NCBI GenBank assembly: GCA_024449915.1 | Contig: JAMZAV010002033.1 | Location: forward strand, 121,453 to 185,452 | Length of the DNA: 64,000 bases | Origin: Sweltsa coloradensis | Lineage: Eukaryota > Arthropoda > Insecta > Plecoptera > Chloroperlidae | Direction of reading: 5' to 3' | In this document: piece after piece, positions 35,536-47,667 of the stretch | How the letters are laid out: each line of letters starts with the position of its first letter | Position numbering within the stretch: position 1 is the stretch's first letter | Translations under genes and position numbers: made by a program | The notes under the pieces: generated by a model | The model's input: only the letters and a program-made list of their open reading frames with translations | The model's database searches: none | What the model was told of the DNA's origin: nothing

Positions 35536-36242
35536 TGGATGAGCTTTTTAATTATAAAATTTTAATATTAATTTAAAATAATAAAAACATATTAACACGG
35601 CCCATACAAAGCAATCATTAGGTCTGTTGGATCTTTGATTGTTTATAACAAGGCTGTGGGTAAGGTATAAAATCTCATGTGAAGTTTTCATACAAGGCTG
35701 TGAGAAAGATCTAAAATCTATATTTTCGTGCTATTTGGGCGGATTCTGACCAAACGGGTGGGGCTACAACGTTTTATTTCACATGGATATTAATGTAAGG
35801 GTGATGTATTGACTTTTGAAAGAAAAAGTTAAAAAAGTTAGCCAGAATCTATAGAAATAAAGGTTTTAATATTTAACACCTCAAAAAACTCAAATTAAAA
35901 CCTTTATTTCTATAGATTCTGGCTAACTTTTTCAACTTTTTCTTCCAAACGTCAATACATCACCATTACCTTAATGTGCATGTGAAATATAAACGTTGTA
36001 TCCCCACCCGTTTGGTCAGAATCGGCCCAAATGTCACGAAAATATCGCACTAAAAACCGAAAAATGAAAAGTACGATATTCATGAGAAATATTTCTTCGA
36101 TTCCGTATCCGTATCCGTATCCGATTCCGATGCCGTATTCGGGTAGAGAGCGAACAAACAGACAGAAAAAAACAAAAAAAAAACACACGAGCTAAATTTT
36201 TTGGGGGGTCGGTGAAATTGAAGTCTTCGCTTCGCTCATCCA
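35536..36242 (+). mobile_element. Family B element nested in the fold-back element
   Basis: It begins with TGGATGAGC and ends with CTTCGCTTCGCTCATCCA. The right-hand ~90 bp (AACAAACAGACAG, A-rich tract, GTGAAATTGAAGTCTTCGC) follows the same plan as the right end at 63,300-63,406. The interior differs, holding a 150-bp-arm hairpin instead of the 159-bp tandem repeat. A short CCGTATCCGTAT hexamer run lies at about 36,100-36,140. Classified by its ends only. Confidence 0.65.
35722..36043. repeat. Long hairpin, ~150-bp arms, 23-bp spacer
   Basis: 35,722-35,870 and 35,894-36,043 are inverted copies: GTTAGCCAGAATCTATAGAA on the left and TTCTATAGATTCTGGCTAAC on the right, and CCAAACGGGTGG against CCACCCGTTTGG further out. 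Divergence is only a few per cent by eye, so the palindrome is young or kept by conversion. Confidence 0.9.
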
Positions 36243-36440
36243 AAAATCGATAATAATAAACACTTCAAAATTCGTTATCATTTCTTATGGCTCATGGGAA
36301 CGAACAAGGTTTTCGTGCGGGCGTTAGGAGACAGGGCCTAGTCTTCTTAGCCCCGCTTCGCAACGTGTAGCACAACCGTCGGTCACAGGGGCTTAGAAGC
36401 CAAAAAAAGGTCCGGGGGCTTAGGAGACAGGGGCTTAGAA

Positions 36441-39400
36441 GCGGACACCAAAGAACATACAGCCGCGGTTGCGTAAGCTATAACTTGGTGTCCTTTTAGA
36501 CAGTTAGCTTACAAAATAAACAGAATGTGGATTATCGAACATGCATCGAGTGGGAAAACGCTAGTGCAACTTATTCCGCCAGTGAGAAGAGCGTGGGTAC
36601 TATACGTTTATTAAAGTTTAAATAAAATGCGAAACGCTGAAACGCGTTATAAAATATCTCTAGAATATAGGCAAGTTTGAGTGTGGGATGCCTGGGGGGG
36701 TCAGATGGTTTCGAAGCACTGCACCTGCCACTCGCAAACTATTTCCTCAGCAGTTTGCCATGGGTGTAGTTTAGAGCCAGATCCGCAAACGCTTTGTATA
36801 CTTTATAGTTTCAACAAAATCGAAGAAGTAAAGAGCAAACTCGTTTAAAAAAATGGTACGAAAAATGAAACATGTATATAGATTGTTTAGGGGTGAATAC
36901 CGAGAATGGCCTAGGGTTATTTGAGAGGACTTCATCCCTTGAATTCGCAAAGAAAACATTGGGAAAAACTTACAGTAAGGCTTGCTGTTTGTGAGAATTG
37001 ACCGTGAACTTCCCGGAGCAAGTCGGTTTCAAAAAATGAACATGATTTGGCAACCAAAAGCGTGGCACATGGCAGGTAAAGTGCAGAGAATTCGAAGGTT
37101 CCCCAAGTTTTCATCACGACGTTTGTGCGGTAAAGTTTGTTTGCTTTCTTTATTGTAGAAAGCTCACGTATTTACATAAAGCTCAGTCTGCTAGAAACAA
37201 TATACCCTAGCTATAAGGATGACTTTTATAGTTTCATTTTATCGTCGTTCAATATAAGAAACGAAGTAAGAACATCGTTCGTTGCAGGTAGATTATATTT
37301 CACCGCCCACGGATAATCTTCTATAATATCCGACAAGTGAATAAAACTACAACTATACGTGTTCCAATTATTATCTACAGTCTAGACTCTAGACTCTGCT
37401 GCTTTTCATTTACATCAAGCAAATTACGTTTGACGGAACGCGTTTCAAATAACAAAAGGAAGGTAATAATACAGAGGAATGGAAGAGAGATGAAGTAAGA
37501 AACGAACTTTGCAAAATCCTTGTTTCCAGACAAGAAATTAAAAGCGAGCACGAGCCGAGCACAATGCAAAGTCCTCGTACTGTTTGTTGGTAATTACTAG
37601 CGAGACGCCGGCCTTCATTGCGGGTAGGAAGAAGAAAAGTATCGCCGATAACGCTGAGGTTACACACTCCACGAATTAGCGAGGGTTTAAAGTTCGTTTA
37701 TTCAACTATTGACTCCCAACTGCAACCAATGATAAGCTATCAAATATAATTTGCATGAAACCTTGAAATAGAGTTATGTAAGGAATTAATTTGGTAAAAA
37801 ACTTGACTGAAACGTAATGCCTACATGGTCAGTACGCACGGTAGTTGGTCATGTCTGGCAGAGATGGTTCTAATAGAAACTAATATGGTTTGGTTTGTTA
37901 CCAAAGTCTTGGAGTACTGAAACGGGCTCAAGGGAAGCCATTGATGTTATATTCAAGTCCCTCTTTCATTCAGCCAACTTTCTGGAAGTGAAATTTATTG
38001 ACCCTAGGGTGAAAAAAACAAAGAGTTAGTGATTCCGGCCCTATCTGTCACCAGCTGATATGTCGCATTGAACATGTCTTCGAGCGTCTTCGCCCATGCT
38101 GATGGAATCATCGTATCCCGGATACCGGCCATGCACTCAACATCTGCGGCACTGATTGACACTCACGCGATGATGTGAAATAAGACTACGCCACCGCACA
38201 CCGAACAAGAGACAATAGCTCAAGATGTAGGTATCAATCAAGCAACAAATGAGTGGTTGTGATGTAAATTAGTGCACAAAAAGTGGTGTTCATAAGACGG
38301 GAACAATGACACCCAATACGATCGACTAGCACTAGCACGCATCTTCATGTTCGCAGACCGCAAGATGCTGTAGCGATTTACATTGCAAGGGGTTCAAAGC
38401 AACATGAAATCAATACGGATCCGATTTCGAAATTGAATCGAAACATGGGCTGCCCTGTTGGATTCATAACATCTGTCTCACTTACAGTTTGTAATCTTAA
38501 TCTTTATAAACAGACATATAATATAAATACTGCATGATGGAATGGACCATTTTAAAATATTTATGTTGAATTTCGTAAACATCTACTTTTTAGTTTCCCA
38601 ATCACATTAGTAATGTTTACTTGAACCTCCTTCATCATCTTGTTGGTCGCAGTGCAGTACCTACAGGCCATGTGATATGAAGTACTTACAGCCAGGCCAT
38701 GTGAATGTGATATGACGGTAGGACTGGCGTCGGCACGTCAACACAGGAAACGAAACGAAAAGTCCAAAGTAAAAAAAGTAGGGGAAATCTTTTCATCGCT
38801 TATAAATGTTTTGATGGGAATTAAAACAAGGTGCTCTGCCCAACGAAATCTGTCCAACACACGCACATGGTTATTAAAACTAATTCGACCAGCGAATCTC
38901 GGACAGCGATCAGATTGTTTGTGGTTTGTTGTATTCGTTCTTCAGGTCTTTGATAAAAAGGTGAAGATGAAAATATATGAAAAGTAAGACGGATAAAACT
39001 CCAGTTCACACTCGAATCCCGTACGCATATAAATAATAGCGTATAGTAGGGAAATAATAATATAATAGGGAGAAACGAAATAATAATAATAATAATAATG
39101 CATGAAAGTTGCAATTGAAATATATTTTCAGTAAAGTAAAGCATGGCCAAATAAAAGTTATTTTCTTGTACACGTGAGATGACTTCAGGAGAGTTCGCGC
39201 CGGATACGGTGAGCTTGTCGCCTTCCCCTCCACCCTACGCCCAGGTCACTTCAGTTCGCGTTTTTCTTTCAAAGTTCATGTTTCACTAATATCTAATAAA
39301 GCGAATACCTTTGTATATCCAAACAAACAAAACCGATGACGATATATTTCACTAGAACGGATCTATGACTTCAGATTGCGATGACATTTGTGTTTCAAAA

Positions 39401-40927
39401 TACCCGCAGAGTGAGAAGCTATTTAGCTCCGGCGTAGCGCTGGGGTTGGTGATGATTGTAGTATGATGAAAGCAATGCGCTACTAACTGATGGATGCCCA
39501 TGAAGGGCAAAACCCACGTCCTCTTAGAGCCACCCAGAACGCAAAGTATGCCAACCACAATACATTGTGTCGCGATGATTGCTCGGAAGATTCAAGAGAA
39601 AAACTTCATTCAGCGAGAGGATTTGATTTTCTATCCATAATTCTCAATGAACGAGGAATATAGGTACTGGTGACTGATTTTACAGAGTGGAAAATTGATT
39701 ACTAGCAAAGGTAAAAACATCAAATGAACCAAAAACTAAGTAAGCAAAGTTCTGAATGCCTTGAAGCAGAAAGACTGAACAGCCATCGGGCTCGGGCATC
39801 GACCACTGGGGTTCACGCTAAACTTTTACAATGCTAGTGTGTTTGATGATTGTTGGACACGCATTTGTTCGAAAGTAATGATTTCCTCTTGTCCGTGCAG
39901 AGGAATGAATGGCTTATCATACGCTGAGCGAGCGTGTAATACTACTCACATGCAGATAATAATACCTAGCTCGATCGATACCTTGTGGATTCTTTGTTGT
40001 CAGGGTGCCACCCCACCCCACCCCGCTCAGCCTCTTAGCATAGCTATGATGATACAAGGAACTACGAGGAACCTAGCAATATTTCAACCCTCAATGAGAA
40101 CACTAATTCGAGTCTACCGAAGCAGAAAATGTGCCCCTTTGTGACATGAAATTTGACTGCGTTTCCATTGAAATCCATAACGTGGCATGTCTCCTCCACG
40201 TGGTAATTAATATTTGTTTGTTTCTCTTCGGAATTCGGCACGAGGACCACAAGTACGCTTTGATTCCGCATCGTGCAAGATATTATCCACGAGGAACGGG
40301 ACGAGGTGGAATCGATTCCGGTGACAAAGGCACACATCACATAAATATCTCCTTGCCTAATAAAATCCCTTGAGCGGCGAGTTGCCGATGACGAGTGCCA
40401 GCCTCGGCCGCACACGCTCAGAGTTGGGTGGACACCGATAAGGTGCGGAAGAAATGAAGCGCGATTAGCGGGAGCTGATATCTCGGAGATAGAGGGAGAT
40501 TATTTCGCTACCGAAGGAGGTAAATGTCCTCCACTATCGTCCGTCACTCCCACACATCCATCAGATCGCTCACACACGGAGCACCCGACAAAATAACTAG
40601 AATGGTTGTTTCACGGAATGCAAGCTTCGTCTCTAGGTCGGGGTTCCGATCATCTGGGCGCTGCACAGTGCACACTTTTACTAACGAACGACCTCCACCC
40701 GCTCATATCTTAGAAATTGAAAACAGAAAAGTGCGAGTATTCGGACACAACAAAACTCAAGGATGTCACACCCAATAGTTACGATGTGAAATTAAAACAA
40801 ATTATTTTCATCTAGTGTTCCACCATACACTATACCACCTTTCAGTTTTCAATACAAAAAGAGGTTATCGATTTCAAGTCAAGATACTGGCTGGCAGATA
40901 ATAGACCTGAGATAGAAATAGGCCTAT
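36441..40927. other. Intergenic, nothing recognised
   Basis: About 4.5 kb of clean sequence with one (TAA)n run at about 39,080-39,100 and a CCCCA run near 40,010-40,025. No domain, tRNA or element ends recognised. Confidence 0.5.
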
Positions 40928-40935
40928 GCTTGACG

Positions 40936-41557
40936 CAGTGGCGGATCTAGAGATAATCATGGGGGGGGGATTCATGTGTGCATGTACAGTCGTGAAAAAG
41001 GGCTCAAGCTCGGACGTATATGTATACGTATATGGGGGGTTCCGTCCCCCCCCCCCCCATTTTTTTTTGGAAAATCATGTTCTTAGAGTGCATTTGGTGC
41101 GTTTTAGAAAAAAAGTGGTGGGCGGAATGCAATACCGAAACAATGTACTTTGTGTGCGTCAATTTAAAAATAATCAGCCACTGCCAGCCCTTGTGCCCTG
41201 CTGCTGCTGTTATCAACAGCACGGCACTGGTCAATTTTACACTCGCCACCTAGACATCAAAGGCGGTAGCTTATGCCTAAGAGTCTTAGGCGTAGGCGGC
41301 ACCGATCGTGCACAATCACATCCCGATCCAACTTCACTCCACACAACTTCACTCCACACACAACTTCACTTCCTCCCCTACCGCCCTACGTGATTATCAT
41401 ACTTTCTAAGGTGGCCTTTTATACATAGGCCTACTATTGTAATATATGCCGTTCGCTACGCTGTTTGCACATGAAAATAATAACATTATATAATTTTTAA
41501 CGAATCATGGGGGGGGGGGCGATCGCCCCACCGCCTCCCCCCCTATATCCGCCACTG
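40936..41557 (+). mobile_element. Complete non-autonomous hAT-like MITE, 8-bp duplication GCTTGACG
   Basis: Terminal inverted repeats CAGTGGCGGATCTAG and CTATATCCGCCACTG match over 15 bp with one difference, and GCTTGACG flanks both ends exactly (40,928-40,935 and 41,558-41,565). CAG-type ends with an 8-bp duplication are characteristic of hAT. G runs and C runs next to the ends (40,962-40,970, 41,048-41,060, 41,510-41,519) extend the inverted structure. The 622-bp interior has no transposase motif; the 155-codon frame across it is chance. Two partial relatives are at 17,259 and 57,430. Confidence 0.88.
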
Positions 41558-41565
41558 GCTTGACG

Positions 41566-43728
41566 TGACGCGCACCTGCAAGGGGTGTCGTACTCGTACT
41601 CACTCTTGACCGGAACCTCAGTGACTCCACTCATTACCCCTACGAGTACTGCGTACGGTCTTGGAATGCAGTCTGGGGGCTCGCCTGGAATATTCTTAGA
41701 AAAAGTGAGCTACTGGATTCAACAGAATATGCACACGCCTCTCAATATTGACAAACATCGTTTATGAATGAGCTTACTACGCGCTAGCTACTTCTGCATG
41801 AAAACAACAACACACACCCATACAGACAAGTACAACGCATTCATACATAGTTGATTCACACGGGAAATGCATTCCGAGACTATATGGTTTCGCAAACAAT
41901 GTGATTTGCTTCGGTACTATCAATCTAATTGATTGAACACACCAGATATAAATTGGCGTATAATTTAAAATACGTGATTAGAATTTAATTCGTCTTTCAA
42001 TGGTTGGTACAAGCTATAGGTGTTATAATGGCGTTACGTCATATCTTCAAAATAGGTGTCCCAGATAGAATAAAAACAGACATTGTGTGTTTCATGAACC
42101 CATGCTAGCGCAAATATAGGTTAATACTCCTAGTAACCTTTCAAAAGGTAATAGTCAGAAACGGAATAAAATCAAACAATGCTTAAAGGTTATTAAATGA
42201 TACCCGTGCCGAGTTAGTACGCTAGTAGGCAGGTGCATCCACCCAGTAACCCCTGACCCCATGGAGGGAGTCCGGAGCGGGAGGGAGGGAGGAATCCCCG
42301 TTCGAAGAAGAACCAGGAGCATACCGGAAGTCCTGGTAGTGTACAACAACATATATCGACCAGGCGTCACATGGAGACAGGTCCGTACGGAGACCCAATC
42401 TCCTCGCATTCGCATAGTTATTATCTAAATAGCTAGTAGCGGTAGGGACCTAGCAAGTATATTGTGTAATATATTCACAAGCCAAGATCTAAAATATTGT
42501 TCAATTTTACAATCTTGAGACGTAACCGGTTGTGCAGAAGAGCGGCCGAGAACATTTCAGAATAAGTTGGTTGAAAGAAAAAATCACAGAAAAAACATTC
42601 GCGACTGCTCATTTGATGCCCCAAGGCAATTTTTAATTGATCCAAGTTTCTAATTCATTAAACGTCCGTCTAGCTTTGTAAAAACCCCACGGGCTTACTT
42701 CGCTTCCACAAAGTCACACTTCCAGAAGCATGCAGCCCGTTATCAACAGAGGCGTGATGTTTGCGGTCTAGGTAGTAAGTTGACAAAGTAAGGGGCTTTC
42801 ACATCGCTGTTGCTAGGTGGGTTGGTCGACGTAGTTACAGCGTTCAGCGGTAGAGCTCGCTTTCGACTGACCCTGTTGGGACGCGGGCACAGGCCGCCAG
42901 AATAACAGCGACACAAAGCGCTTTACCTCGATTCATGTATCTTGATATAAAAACAGATGAATGATGGTCATGGTCATTATTGACTTTGGATTAATTTATT
43001 CAGAGATCAAGTACTTGTTAGTAACACTACCAAGTAGGCCTACCAAGCAAGTACAATCGCATGTCGTGGATGATGATGTAGATGCATGTGAGTGTCCCGA
43101 GCATATAACCTGTCGCTCCCGAGCCTGAAAACACTATGAACGAGACGGTAACGCGAAGTTGCGCGCATTCGGCAGCGTCCACTTGGCGAGGTGACAATTC
43201 TGTTCTGTTTTTTTATTATCATCATTTACTAGCGCAAGCTTGATTGTAGATCTCCTCGGCCGGCTCGGTTCGGCTCCATACTGGCTAGCGACATGCACTC
43301 CCAGCCAACGTTGCCAAAACTGACACTAATCAACACCACCGCCACTGTTGCCTACTCAGATACGATACCAGATACTAGATCACAAACACAGGAAGATTAG
43401 GTGAATCTCAGGTTAATTTCGTCAAAGGTATCAATCACAATGCTTTCAACAACCAGTTTACAAAATGAATGACCAACAAACAAAACTAGTGTTAAGCTAT
43501 ATAAATCTGCAAACCTCCAAGCCCCCCCCCCCCACTTTCTCTTGTGACTTCAGAACGCTTCAGAATGTGAAAGATCTAGTTGGCCGTTCATACAACAACT
43601 ACAACTGGGGTGTGCTGACTTGTGGTTGTGGGTATGTGCCCAGTGCCAAGCATGCAGAAGTCGTCGTGCCCACTGGAAAGAGTTCCTACAAACCTCACTC
43701 AAACCGCATCCGTCAAACCCAAAAAGTA
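41566..43728. other. Intergenic, possible tRNA-like trace only
   Basis: A weak tRNA box A-like string (AGCGGTAGAGC) lies at about 42,847 without a convincing T arm. Nothing else was recognised, apart from a C run at 43,524-43,533. Confidence 0.45.
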
Positions 43729-44004
43729 ACTAGGGAAAACGCTCAGTTGGACGCGTTGTTGAGCGAGCACCGGTACGTGCAACACGACCCGAGTACGACA
43801 TTCCCATAATGTTACATACCAATAAGTCTTTTAGGTCTTGACCGATTTAGCTGAAAATTTGTAAAATAGGAGAGAATGGATAAAATCCACCGCCATCTAG
43901 AGGACCTTGACATCATTTCTTTGGGAAAACTATTTTACTCTTGATTTCTTCTAGGTGGCAGCGGGTGGCAGTACATAGTGACCAGAATTCTTGTGCGACT
44001 TTTC

Positions 44005-44018
44005 GTTGCCATGGTAAC
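44005..44018. promoter_or_regulatory. X-box-like (RFX) motif in family A copy 2, first repeat
   Basis: GTTGCCATGGTAAC, an RFX X-box-like palindrome. It recurs at 44,306-44,319 in the second internal repeat, 301 bp away. Confidence 0.35.
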
Positions 44019-44305
44019 GTTACTTTTGTTAAAATGTAATTGCTATCTACACTACTTATCGGATCAAAATAAAATTAACATATTCGTGACCGGACGGACA
44101 TTCTAAATGATTTGGCTACCTCAGATTTTGTCGCCGTTTAGTTTTTAAAAAAAAACTTAGACATACTTTATAACTTTTTGAACGATTTTGCCACAAAACT
44201 AATGGCATTCAATCGGGAACGAAACTTGCGGATGGTCAAAATTTCAACTCGATCCGAGCCTCCGTTTGACCGCTAACATGAGCCAAAAAAGCTGTGCGAC
44301 TTTCC

Positions 44306-44319
44306 GTTGCCATGGTAAC
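44306..44319. promoter_or_regulatory. X-box-like (RFX) motif in family A copy 2, second repeat
   Basis: GTTGCCATGGTAAC, identical to the first repeat and to copy 1. Conservation of this word while neighbouring bases differ is worth testing, but three occurrences are few. Confidence 0.35.
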
Positions 44320-44798
44320 GGGACTTTGTTATAATGTAATTTCCATCTACACTACTTATCGGATCAAAATTAAAATAGCATATTCGTGATCGGACGGACA
44401 TTCTAAATGATTTGGCCACCTCAGATTTTGTCGCCGTTTAGTTTGAAAAAAAAAATTTCGATTAACTTTAATGTAACTTTTTAACTTTTTGAACGATTTT
44501 GCCACAAACTATACAGCCACCCGCCTAGGTGGTATGTACATGTCGTGCAAAATCTCATGGTCGACCAGACAAACGGTACGACCTGTATCAAAGCAGTAAC
44601 AGAAAAAAAAACAGACATTCGAGCCATAAGAGTCAAGTGGAGACGCTCGCTTCGCTCGCTCAATTACGTTTGGTAAACTCGAGCACATTTCTTGAAATGT
44701 GTCGGTAACTCGGTAAGCACAATCGTGTGTGTGTGAACTGAAGGGTTACGACTTGCAAGATCGAATCGCATTGCAATCATAACATATCGCACAGTAAA

Positions 44799-44832
44799 AC
44801 CAAAGATTATAAAGGCCTTCATAATCTTTGGT
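44799..44832. repeat. Perfect 12-bp-arm hairpin
   Basis: ACCAAAGATTAT and ATAATCTTTGGT are exact reverse complements around a 10-base loop. No T run follows, and there is no gene next to it; function unknown. Confidence 0.75.
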
Positions 44833-44969
44833 AAAACCATTGAGTTTAGTTACAATTGATTTGTAGTAAACTTGGGTAATAGCTACAATCGTTCCAACAG
44901 AATCTGCGTTACAAATGAGAAACTTTTAATGGATGCAGAAAAGTCAACAACAGCCGATTCGGAAAGCCT

Positions 44970-45172
44970 TACGATGTGTGCGAGTGTGCGAATGTGTGTG
45001 TATGAATGTGTGCGTGAGCGTGAGTGAATGTGTGTGTGCGCGAATGTGTGCGTGAGCGTGAGTGAATGTGTGTGTACGAATGTGCGCGAGTGAGTGAATG
45101 TGTGTGTATGAATGTGTGCATGAGCGTGAGCGAATGTGTGTGTACGAATGTGTGCGAGTGAGGTGAATGTCT
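44970..45172. repeat. GTGTGT/GAATGTGTGCG minisatellite
   Basis: Words GTGTGTATGAATGTGTGCG, TGAGCGTGAGTGAATGTGTG and GTGTACGAATGTG alternate for about 200 bp, giving units of roughly 30-40 bp. The 122-codon minus-strand His/Thr-rich frame over it is a by-product. Confidence 0.85.
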
Positions 45173-46734
45173 GTGCCATCATCATGGTGAAGGTTTTACA
45201 CACAGAGATGAGAGGGTACGGACTTTGACACAACTGGAAATTGCAGGTCAAACAAGTGTATTGCAGGCCATGTTCTATCGCGTAGCAACATTAAAAGTGC
45301 ATTGGCATTTTTTAACTACCAACGTTTTTCTTGAACTTCGGAATTTACAGAAATTGACTAACTAGCAAAAATCCAAAACGTTATCATCATTTTACATTTT
45401 TATTCAGGAAAAAGCATTAGCTTCAACCACATGTTGGATACGACAAAGCGAACAGATGGTTACGCAGAAACTCTAAGACTAGAAGAATGAAAACCGAAAG
45501 AACATACTATCACACCACGTGCTACGTAGCAATAGATAAGACCGAGGAGTTCGACTCCCACCACCAGCGTTAGCACGCCCAGGTAGGGCATTTCACGACC
45601 CACACCACACCGCAGTACTGTACGAGAATAGTACAAATAATCATAATAACTAGAGGAAGTATTAACAGTGACACTGGATATAGCCGGCCTCTTAAAAAAC
45701 GAATCACAAATCACTCCTGGACCCCGATTCTCGAAAGTGAACACACAGCAAATGGCGCAGAATTTATGAATGTAAAACGATGCCAAGATACATATCCAGT
45801 ACCAAACTCGATTATACAATGAAAGATGATGATTTCTGTGTTTTTAGTAAATCCGGAAGTAATGATTTCTTTCCCCAAGCTTTGCTTAGGATCTCGGATG
45901 GTAGTGGTCGCCGGTGCAAGGTGCAAAGTAGAGTGGCCGGTGAGGCGGGAGGGGCACAGCGCACAGCACAGTGCAAGGAAGCTGCGGAACCTGGTGTTGA
46001 CACAGGCGCGAGTGCAACTCTTCGCAGAGCCGGAACTTCGCCCACTTCAGTCGCCGAGCAAAACACATTCAAGGAAGTAGCCTAGTCAAAATACTATCCC
46101 ATTGTGAGTGTCATTTACAAGCAAATGGAAAAACGGAAAATCTATGGGGTTTCGAAGTGAAACGATATGGGGCATCCATTCAGCATAGAATAACACAAAC
46201 AAGGCGAGGCATATTTACCAACAACAAGCTTTTCAATAGCAGTGTTATTAGTTCCAAGTTTCCCCATACACAAATAATATTGCGAACAATTACGACATTT
46301 ATCGTGAAACGAGATCATAGGTGTAATGCTAAAAATATGAAACCATGCCATGTTATTAATAGTACTAATTATCACCAATAGAACTTCTGTCGGGATTCGC
46401 ATTGACTGCAGCAATACCCGTACCATTTTTTGCTTTTTATTACACCACACCTGAAAAAGCCCAAGCCCCGCCGACCTGCACAAACACACCATGAGAGATG
46501 CTGACCAACGGTCAACTGGGCTGAGAAAAATAAAATTCCGTTTCTGCTACATAAATCGCATTTTCAACAAAGAGCCATTCAAACGATGGAAATGGCACGT
46601 TAGCATATCTTCTTTATTTCTGATTTTTAAAGGAACTGACTGACCTGAAAACTGTGTTATCTCAGCACCAGGCACTAAGTACACACCACACAATCCCTTC
46701 AAGGTTGCCTGCCGTACCTGATACTGATAGGCGC
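45173..46734. other. Intergenic, nothing recognised
   Basis: Overlapping short frames at 45,780-46,090 show no family motif and are open on both strands, as expected from GC-richer local composition. Confidence 0.45.
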
Positions 46735-46789
<55 letters not shown>

Positions 46790-46845
46790 GCAGACAGTCA
46801 ACGGGGACAGAAGAAGACGACAACAGACAGACAGACAGACAGACG
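46735..46845. repeat. CAGA tetranucleotide microsatellite
   Basis: An uninterrupted (CAGA)n run of about 55 bases is followed by a degenerate gap and a second short run at about 46,822-46,842. The PTDRQ-type reading frame over it is meaningless. Confidence 0.95.
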
Positions 46846-46908
46846 AGCGTGAAACTCGTCAGTAAACTATTACACTGAGCGACAAGCTCGTAGGAACGTT
46901 TTGAAGTT

Positions 46909-46932
46909 GGGGGGGGGGGGGGGGGGGGGGGG
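46909..46932. repeat. 24-base G run
   Basis: Uninterrupted guanines with further G-rich sequence to about 46,945. Could form a quadruplex, but length is unreliable and it lies close to the second poor block. Confidence 0.85.
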
Positions 46933-47667
46933 AAGGGGGAGGGGAAAATCCATAAGCAGATTTTGGGGTCGGCAGCTGGGGTCTGGGGCAAAGCCCGAGA
47001 CGCCGGATGCCTTATCGCGAAGGAAAAAAAAAAAATCACCAACTACATTATTTCGTCATGTTAAAACTGCACTCGGACTCTGTAAACGATGTTTTACAGC
47101 AACTATCTGCGATCTAAAAACTCAAAAAATGAACGTGAAGAGGCCCATTTTTAGTAAATTTCAACCTATTTTTTATGTAATGAGAAGCATAGGCCTACAG
47201 GCAAACATATTCGTTTTACCAAAGTGACTGTCGAATTGTATAGTGTATGTGTATGTGTATATTTTACTACGGAAATTCTGGGATTAATTTTAACTCACGT
47301 TAGTTTTGCCCCCTCTGTCCCAAACTTTGGGGGGTGGGCATTTCCCCCCCCCCCCTTGCCTGGTTCCAGTTCTAGCGTAAAATCCTGAAAAAAACAAATA
47401 AAAAAGACTCTGGATTGAACCCAAGTCTTCCGCTTAAAGAGGGAGGAGGAGGCCCCCCCTCCTAGCCACGACTTGGAACTTCAAGGAAGAATATACACGC
47501 GATTAAAATATATTTTCCTTCCGCACGATAAAAAACAATAGTAAACAGAACTACTTTTGACTAATCAATACTTCTCAATTTCATAACGCAATGTTGAAAC
47601 CTTTAACTGGTCAAACTAAATGCTTTTTGTAAAATTGCCCGGAAACTGAATTTTATTCGACAAAAAA

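Larger units (their letters stand above)
35291..36440. mobile_element. Fold-back type element with ~130-165-bp terminal inverted repeats
   Basis: The left arm 35,291-35,454 and right arm 36,313-36,440 are inverted copies carrying TTCTAAGCCCCTGTCTCCTA, TTTTTTGGCTTCTAAGCCCC, GCTACACGTTGCGAAGCGGG and GTCTCCTAACGCCCGCACGA. The left arm has an extra ~33 bp near 35,385-35,425 that includes a small hairpin (AGAAGACTAAAAGTCTTCT). Within each arm the word CTAAGCCCCTG is repeated directly. No transposase. GCGG occurs just outside each arm, but a target duplication is not certain. A second element (35,536-36,242) is inserted in it. Confidence 0.8.
43729..44662 (+). mobile_element. Family A element, copy 2, with a doubled internal repeat
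   Basis: Same ends as the 59,281 copy: ACTAGGGAAAACGCTCAGTT at the left and CGAGCCATAAGAGTCAAG then CGCTCGCTCA at the right. The block from about 43,994 to 44,210 is repeated at about 44,294-44,510 (shared GCATATTCGTGA/ACATATTCGTGA, CGGACGGACATTCTAAATGA, CTCAGATTTTGTCGCCGTTT), a period of about 300 bp, which accounts for its 934-bp length against about 605 bp in the other copies. The left 6 bases of flank (AAAGTA) do not match the right (ATTACG), so ends may have been altered. The 114-codon frame at 43,465-43,809 overlaps the left end and is not supported as a gene. Confidence 0.8.

Noticed and set aside
42845..42900. tRNA gene with AGCGGTAGAGC box A-like string
   Set aside because: No T arm with box B at the correct distance, and the stems do not pair.
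44883..45251. His/Thr-rich 122-codon protein
   Set aside because: It is a translation of the GTGTGT-type minisatellite.
46909..46932. Telomere-type or quadruplex array
   Set aside because: It is a pure G run with no TTAGGG-type repeat; length is unreliable next to the poor block.
46654..47042. Arg/Gln/Thr/Asp-repeat and Val/Cys/Leu/Ser-repeat frames
   Set aside because: They come from the CAGA microsatellite and the G run.
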